From JAVMKJ01 sp031732875 (GTDB lineage: Bacteria; Pseudomonadota; Gammaproteobacteria; Competibacterales; Competibacteraceae), in contig JAVMKL010000012.1 in NCBI GenBank assembly GCA_031732875.1, forward strand, positions 1-9,674: DNA of 9,674 nt, written 5' to 3'. A program made the position numbers and the translations under genes. This document shows positions 6,025 through 9,674 of the stretch, piece after piece; position 1 is the stretch's first letter; every line of letters begins with the position of its first letter. The notes below the pieces were generated by a model, which was not told where the DNA came from, ran no database searches, and saw only the letters and a list, made by a program, of their open reading frames with translations.

Positions 6025-6939
6025 TCAAGGTGGATTCGGACGCAAGCGGATGCGGGTCCGGAAATCGACCCAGGCGTCGGCGACGCCCAGCACCATGACC
6101 AATTGCGACAACAACGGCACCAGCAGCAGGTAGAACAGCAGCAGCCAGGCCGGCGACCCATGCAACTTGAACGCCACGGCGTGGATCAGGGCGACCCCCT
6201 GCACGGTGTACAGCGTTCCCAGCACCAGCGCCAGATTGGTCAGGGGCGACCAGCCCGACAGCGCCGCCGCGCCGAACAACCCCAGTGTCAGCAACGCCAG
6301 CGGTCGGCCCAGCCGCAGTTCGTGAAATTCGGGACGGAAGCCGCCGGGATTGAACAGTAGCGCCTGCCACCAGCGTCCCAGAAACAGCGCCAGCAGCACG
6401 AACAGCAACACCGCGCTGACGGCTTGTCCCGGCAGCAGTGGCGCCCAGCCGTCCAGCAAGTCCAGCAACGCTTCCAGCGTGGCCCGGTCGGTCCCCTGTC
6501 CCGGCGCCAGTGCCGACAAATCCTCCCTCCAGCGGGCGAGAACGCCGCCCCACCAGATCGCCGGATCGCCCAGCGCCAGGTAGAAGCCGGCCACTCCGAG
6601 CAGACCGAGCAAGGCGGCCACCTGGAGCGTCCGGGACAGCGACACCGTAGATCGCAGCACCAGCGCCAGCAGCCCCAGCGGAATCCAGCAGACCAGCAGC
6701 ACCTCCAGCATCGGCCATGGCGCGCCCAGCACCAGTCCGCTCGGAACGGCGGCGCCCAGCCCGGCCAGCGCCACGACCTGCGCGCCCTCGGCTGGACCCC
6801 GGCGCAGGATTGCCAGCGCCACCACTGCCCCGGATACGATCAGGAAAGGCGGGAACAGCCAGAACAGCAGCGCCGCGACGGCCGCGACCAGCGCCGCCGC
6901 CGAACGGCCGCGCATGATGAATGCGGCGAGGGATTTCAC
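6025..6939 (-). CDS. DUF2232 family integral membrane protein
   Basis: This 304-residue hydrophobic protein has about eight predicted inner-membrane segments by eye (roughly 14-43, 53-72, 77-96, 104-123, 170-188, 213-230, 236-257 and 263-286). A soluble loop lies at about 125-165. The motif FNPGGFRPEFHELRLGR (196-212) and the end LGVADAWVDFR (284-294) are typical of the DUF2232 (YybS-like) proteins found between rpsR and rplI in many gammaproteobacteria. Its function is not known. Family and position agree well, and the gene sits 46 bp after rpsR and 42 bp before rplI. No clear Shine-Dalgarno is seen before ATG 6939. Confidence 0.9.
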   Translation of the reverse strand: MKSLAAFIMRGRSAAALVAAVAALLFWLFPPFLIVSGAVVALAILRRGPAEGAQVVALAGLGAAVPSGLVLGAPWPMLEVLLVCWIPLGLLALVLRSTVSLSRTLQVAALLGLLGVAGFYLALGDPAIWWGGVLARWREDLSALAPGQGTDRATLEALLDLLDGWAPLLPGQAVSAVLLFVLLALFLGRWWQALLFNPGGFRPEFHELRLGRPLALLTLGLFGAAALSGWSPLTNLALVLGTLYTVQGVALIHAVAFKLHGSPAWLLLFYLLLVPLLSQLVMVLGVADAWVDFRTRIRLRPNPP

Positions 6940-6985
6940 GGCGGACCGTTGCGGTGGCGGGTTCGGCTCCGTCCCGCGCGGCGGC

Positions 6986-7210
6986 TCAGTGCCGGTCGCA
7001 GTACGGCAGCAGGGCCAGGAACCGGGCGCGCTTGATCGCCACCGACAACTGCCGCTGGTAGCGGGCCTTGGTTCCGGTGATGCGGCTCGGCACGATCTTG
7101 CCGGTCTCGGTGACGTAGTTCTTCAGGACGGCGATGTCCTTGTAATCGATTTCCTTGACGCCTTCAGCGGTAAAACGGCAGAACTTCTTGCGACGGAAGA
7201 AACGCGACAT
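6986..7210 (-). CDS. rpsR: 30S ribosomal protein S18
   Basis: S18 pairs with S6 on the platform of the 30S subunit. The 74-residue product has the conserved FFRRKKFCRFTAEG, IDYKDIAVLKNYVTE, GKIVPSRITGT and YQRQL segments and ends LLPYCDRH. Start 7210 is set by family length, although the frame stays open upstream through priB. The gene begins 4 nt after the priB stop, and a GAGGGT within the last priB codons can serve as ribosome binding site, so the two are probably translationally coupled. Confidence 0.98.
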   Translation of the reverse strand: MSRFFRRKKFCRFTAEGVKEIDYKDIAVLKNYVTETGKIVPSRITGTKARYQRQLSVAIKRARFLALLPYCDRH

Positions 7211-7214
7211 GAAT

Positions 7215-7556
7215 TTAACCCTCGGATGATTCGGTATCCAGAATATCAATATGGGTGGCGTGCAGCACCAGCCGGTATTCGCCCTCGCGGTAGTTGGCGC
7301 GGCCGACGAAGCCCCGCACCCGCACCCGGGCCCCGGCCGGCAGCCGCCCGGCGGTCCGGGCCAGCGGCTCGCCACAGGCCACGACCGGAATCCGGCAGCG
7401 CACCTCGCGCTGGAGGCCGGCTTCGACCTGGCCGGAATGGTGCTCCAGCAGAAAACGGCTGATCGCCACGCCGGCGGGAGAAACGCGGGTCTCGCAGGTG
7501 CCGGCCACCTGGCCGGCGATGATCAGGCAGTTTTCGGCGGTCGGGGCGGACGGCAT
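7215..7556 (-). CDS. priB: Primosomal replication protein N (PriB)
   Basis: PriB is a dimeric OB-fold single-strand DNA-binding protein that joins PriA and DnaT to reload DnaB at stalled forks. The product has 113 residues against 104 in E. coli, with about six extra residues at the N-terminus. Family features are RVSPAGVAISRFLLEH (24-39), the central RCRIPVVACG and RVRVRGFVGR, and a C-terminal LVLHATHIDILD. It lies between rpsF (21-nt gap) and rpsR (4-nt gap), its standard position in beta/gammaproteobacteria, and its partner helicase gene dnaB is in the same block. The Shine-Dalgarno is weak, so coupling to rpsF translation is likely. Confidence 0.95.
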   Translation of the reverse strand: MPSAPTAENCLIIAGQVAGTCETRVSPAGVAISRFLLEHHSGQVEAGLQREVRCRIPVVACGEPLARTAGRLPAGARVRVRGFVGRANYREGEYRLVLHATHIDILDTESSEG

Positions 7557-7577
7557 GGCGGCCCGGCCCAGGCGGGA

Positions 7578-7985
7578 TCAGGCGGCCTCGTCGTCGGCCT
7601 CGATCTCGTCGTCGACCTCCTCCCGGTCGGCGCGGCCGCCGCGCTCCTCGCGCTCGGGACGCTCGTCGCGAGCCTTGATCAGCGGCGAGGGTTCGGTTTC
7701 GGGACCGTCCCGCTGGATGATGAGATTGCGGATGACGGCGTCGTTGAAGCGGAACGCACTCTGCATTTCCTCCAACACCGCCTGGCTGCACTCGACGTTC
7801 ATCAGCACGTAGTGCGCCTTGTGGATCTTGTTGATGGGATAGGCCAGTTGCCGCCGGCCCCAGTCTTCCAGGCGGTGGATACGGCCCCCGTCTTCCTCGA
7901 TCAGCGCGCGGTAGCGGTCGACCATGGCCGAGACCTGATCGCTCTGATCGGGATGGACCATGAACACGATTTCGTAATGTCGCAT
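7578..7985 (-). CDS. rpsF: 30S ribosomal protein S6
   Basis: S6 binds S18 and 16S rRNA on the small-subunit platform. The product has 135 residues, the same as E. coli. The conserved core runs from MRHYEIVFMVHPDQSDQ through DWGRRQLAYPINKIHKAHYV and FNDAVIRNLI. The last 35 residues are a charged, disordered tail with alternating Arg/Glu and a run of acidic residues ending DDEAA. E. coli S6 ends in Glu residues extended by RimK, whereas this one ends in Ala. An AAGGAG lies 5 nt before the start. It is the first gene of the operon, preceded by a promoter and a foldable leader. Confidence 0.98.
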   Translation of the reverse strand: MRHYEIVFMVHPDQSDQVSAMVDRYRALIEEDGGRIHRLEDWGRRQLAYPINKIHKAHYVLMNVECSQAVLEEMQSAFRFNDAVIRNLIIQRDGPETEPSPLIKARDERPEREERGGRADREEVDDEIEADDEAA

Positions 7986-7990
7986 GTAGG

Positions 7991-8057
7991 CTCCTTACGG
8001 ATGAAAGACAGCCTCCCGCAACGCGGTGAGGCAAGGAGTCACGACCCGGGCGGGTCG
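7991..8057 (-). promoter_or_regulatory. Structured rpsF leader that could sequester its Shine-Dalgarno (S6:S18-type candidate)
   Basis: Read as RNA on the minus strand, CTCCTT (8038-8033) can pair with the rpsF Shine-Dalgarno AAGGAG (7996-7991). It directly adjoins a hairpin GCCTC-A-CCGC-GTT-GCGG-GAGGC (8032-8011). A 14-nt one-sided bulge (8010-7997) ending in CCGT separates that hairpin from the Shine-Dalgarno. Further 5', CGACCC-GCCC-GGGTCG (8057-8042) is a perfect hairpin. In several bacteria rpsF leaders bind the S6:S18 complex through a bulged CCG, and this layout resembles that. The pairing is read by eye and the regulatory role is inferred. Confidence 0.5.
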
Positions 8058-8069
8058 CAAAGGGGAAGT

Positions 8070-8098
8070 ATTCTAGGGGGAAAGGCCGGGGGGCGCAA
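8070..8098 (-). promoter_or_regulatory. Sigma70-type promoter of the rpsF operon
   Basis: On the minus strand TTGCGC (8098-8093) and TAGAAT (8075-8070) are separated by exactly 17 bp, 85 bp before the rpsF start. The -10 box matches consensus at five of six positions, while the -35 matches only at its first three. Transcription would begin near 8063, which gives a leader of about 78 nt containing the hairpins described. The promoter faces away from the fitA-like gene on the other side. Confidence 0.6.
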
Positions 8099-8147
8099 CG
8101 GCGGGAGCGGTCGCGCGATGACCCCGCATGACAGGAACGGCCTGCAT

Positions 8148-8163
8148 TGATATCGTGATATCG
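8148..8163 (+). promoter_or_regulatory. Candidate operator of the FitA-like antitoxin
   Basis: TGATATCG occurs twice in direct succession (8148-8155 and 8156-8163), so two GATATC palindromes lie 8 bp apart, 30 bp before the antitoxin start. Ribbon-helix-helix antitoxins such as FitA repress their own genes through inverted repeats, which makes this the best candidate binding site. A convincing promoter is not visible around it. Confidence 0.4.
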
Positions 8164-8193
8164 TTCATTTTGGCTTTAGCGAGTGCACCGCTC

Positions 8194-8445
8194 ATGGCCC
8201 AGTTCACTGTCCGTAACCTGGAAGACGAAATCAAGGTCGGTCTGAAACAGCGCGCCGCCCGGCACGGATGCAGCCTGGAAGAAGAGGTCCGGCGCATTCT
8301 CCGCGCTGCCGTGCAAGACGAGATTCCATGCCGGGAAGGGCTCGGTTCTCGCATCGCCGCCCGCTTCGCGCCAGTTGGGTTGACCGAAAACTTGCCCGAA
8401 CTGCACGGTCAGCTCGTTCGTCCGGCGGACTTCGAACTCCGTTAA
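8194..8445 (+). CDS. FitA-like ribbon-helix-helix antitoxin without visible toxin
   Basis: FitA-type antitoxins bind operator DNA with an N-terminal ribbon-helix-helix and inhibit a PIN-domain RNase (FitB/VapC type) with the C-terminal half. The 83-residue product opens MAQFTVRNLEDEIKVGLKQR. This is the Arc-like strand and helix, followed by RHGCSLEEEVRRILR. The C-terminal GLGSRIAARFAPVGL and RPADF are typical of the toxin-binding part. The frame begins at 8128, but ATG 8194 matches family starts, although the ribosome binding site is weak. A PIN toxin would be expected to overlap or follow the stop. The next 350 bp contain no frame beginning with the usual LDTNV motif, so the gene is an orphan or the toxin has been lost. 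Confidence 0.85.
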   Translation: MAQFTVRNLEDEIKVGLKQRAARHGCSLEEEVRRILRAAVQDEIPCREGLGSRIAARFAPVGLTENLPELHGQLVRPADFELR

Positions 8446-8804
8446 ATTCGCCCACGATCTCCGGAGCGTCGCATGAATTCCGAATCCCGCATTCCAGAAT
8501 TGATTGTGGTTTCGTTTGACGGCGCGTTGTGGTGGTTCGCCGAAATGCAGTGTCGTGGACTGCTTTTTCGGCGAGAGGTTCCAGGTGGAGATTGAGGTAG
8601 CGGATCAGCCAGCCACGACGGTAATGAGCCACATGGCAAAGGACGGCCAATATTTCATCCACCATGACCTGATCCAGTTGTCGCAGCCTGATGGTGCGCT
8701 AGGCCACTCGGCTGAAACCTTGCCGGACAGCTAATTTTTCGAGGTTAACCGGACGAAAAAAAGCGAGATACAGTTTGTGGTCTGGGTGGTTGACTGGCAA
8801 ACCG
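8446..8804. other. 359 bp without a recognisable gene; possible decayed minus-strand frame
   Basis: No frame here matches a family I know. One minus-strand frame reads as plausible protein from about 8800 to 8540. It contains HKLYLAFFRPVNLEKLAV, a TAG at 8701-8699, then RLRQLDQVMVDEILAV and RRGWLIRYLNLHLEPLAEKA, and it loses protein-like character near 8530. This could be a remnant interrupted by one stop, or chance. A short plus-strand frame (8473-8595, 40 codons) has no support. The expected PIN toxin of the preceding antitoxin is absent. Base composition falls toward lower GC from about 8720 onward. Confidence 0.3.
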
Positions 8805-9616
8805 TCATTTCTGAAAAATATGCTCCCGGTGGTGGGAAAGAAATTTCATGTCGGGAAAGAATTTTTCAGGCATACGAAGCGGCTTGCCTTCGTAGGAAGA
8901 AAAATTTAGTTGTAAAGATTCATTCGGAAAATGGCCTTTAAGTCTTCGACTCAAAACTAAACGATAATCTTCGTCGAAAGTAACTAACCCCTCATCAAAT
9001 GCAGCATCGTGGAGTCTAGAAAGACAAAGCCCATTGCAAGGATTAGTGCGCTGTTCAGGAAATAATGCCCATGGAAGTATATGGCTTGCAACCAACAGTT
9101 CTGGAATAGGAATATCTGATATGCAGCATCGTCCAAGATAAGCTGCGAGAACCGCGCGCCGAAAAAACCCTTGGGCGAGACGTGCTTTTTGTGTACGGAC
9201 GCTTTCAGTTGGTCCTACGGCAACTTGAGAGTATCGTTGGAATACATTTTTTCCTCAAGAGCCTCTACCGGTTTTTCTAGCGATGGCGGCAAATCTTGAT
9301 TCTCAACAAGTTGTTTCCAAATCAACTCGCTCTCTGCCGCCATTTCTTCCCAATCTGCGTGAAACTGGTCCAAAATTTGCTGGTCTAGCTTGCTGGCTCC
9401 TGACAAACCTTTAATACCGCGCGCCTTTTCTTCAGGATCAAGCGATGTAAAATTATTAAGTTTCATCGCAACACTACCGGGAGTACGCCCTAATGCTTCA
9501 GCAAGCTTAATTACTTCAGGCGCGTGACTATGCTGGCGCCCGAATGGGATACGGCAATATAGATTCATTGCCAAAAGAAGTTCTGTGCGATCCCAAGGCT
9601 TTCGGATAGCTGGCAT
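8805..9616 (-). pseudogene. HNH endonuclease (HNH_2 / COG3440-like), split by a frameshift
   Basis: Two adjoining minus-strand frames together make one protein of about 270 residues. The first (9616 to 9215, 133 residues) has the family N-terminus PWDRTELLLAMNLYCRIPFG, GRTPGSVAMKLNNF and ARGIKGLSGASKLD. The second is usually read from ATG 9095, but its frame continues upstream through KARLAQGFFRRAVLAAYLG, CCIS and PELLVASHILPW. It then runs through NPCNGLCLSRLHDAAFDEGL to a normal end HREHIFQK. The HNH residues lie in ASHI, NGLCL and LHDAAFD and are intact. The frames differ by -1, and the span of 812 nt is one short of a multiple of three, so a single missing base explains the break. A run of six T (plus strand, 9247-9252) is a likely place. 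GC is clearly lower than in the core genes, suggesting acquired DNA. A sequencing error is the main alternative. Confidence 0.82.
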
Positions 9617-9674
9617 GAGGGTAATCGTTCACGTCCCCCTACCGTTGACTTCCCTTCGACGGGGAGGCATGGGA

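Noticed and set aside
8446..8600. Plus-strand frame 8473-8595 as a toxin partner for the FitA-like antitoxin
   Set aside because: It is only 40 codons, has no PIN-domain LDTNV start or acidic residues in the right pattern, and has no recognisable similarity.
9206..9260. Programmed -1 ribosomal frameshifting in the HNH gene
   Set aside because: The A-run reads GAA AAA ATG in the zero frame, which is not an X XXY YYZ slippery heptamer, and I see no clear stem-loop after it. A plain indel is simpler.
1..9674. CRISPR arrays, tRNA or rRNA genes, complete insertion sequences
   Set aside because: I saw no regularly spaced repeats, no cloverleaf-like or rRNA-like segments, and no transposase with terminal inverted repeats.

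Overview
The window looks like a chromosomal segment of a GC-rich gammaproteobacterium. The evidence is the gene order rpsF-priB-rpsR-(DUF2232)-rplI-dnaB-alr with radA further along the same strand, and PriB, which is restricted to beta/gammaproteobacteria. I cannot name the genus from sequence alone. Almost all housekeeping genes are on the minus strand, so that transcription unit reads right to left.

Region by region (left to right): (1) bases 1-65 may hold the tail of a plus-strand gene, followed by a hairpin-rich convergent gap. (2) radA (DNA-repair ATPase) lies at 213-1598. (3) A YefM/YoeB-type toxin-antitoxin pair sits immediately upstream of radA. The toxin frame overlaps the radA start by 8 nt and reads through a strong intrinsic-terminator-like hairpin. 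(4) A 5'-truncated plus-strand Uma2-family gene lies divergent to the antitoxin. (5) alr and dnaB follow, with an unusual 104-nt overlap. (6) The ribosomal/primosomal block is rplI, a DUF2232 membrane protein, rpsR, priB and rpsF, with a well-formed promoter and a structured leader before rpsF. (7) At the right end, in lower-GC DNA, are a FitA-like antitoxin with no visible toxin partner, a 359-bp stretch without a recognised gene, and an HNH endonuclease gene split by one frameshift.

Functionally the core genes join translation (S6, S18, L9) to replication restart and elongation (PriB, DnaB helicase), cell-wall precursor supply (Alr) and recombination repair (RadA). The accessory pieces (YefM/YoeB, Uma2, FitA, HNH) lie at the edges of this block or between alr and radA, and three of them look damaged or incomplete. 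The most interesting observation is the toxin-radA junction. radA has no visible Shine-Dalgarno of its own, a terminator lies about 10 nt before its start codon, and the toxin frame is extended by about 18 residues across that terminator to stop inside the radA start. This could make radA expression depend on toxin translation.
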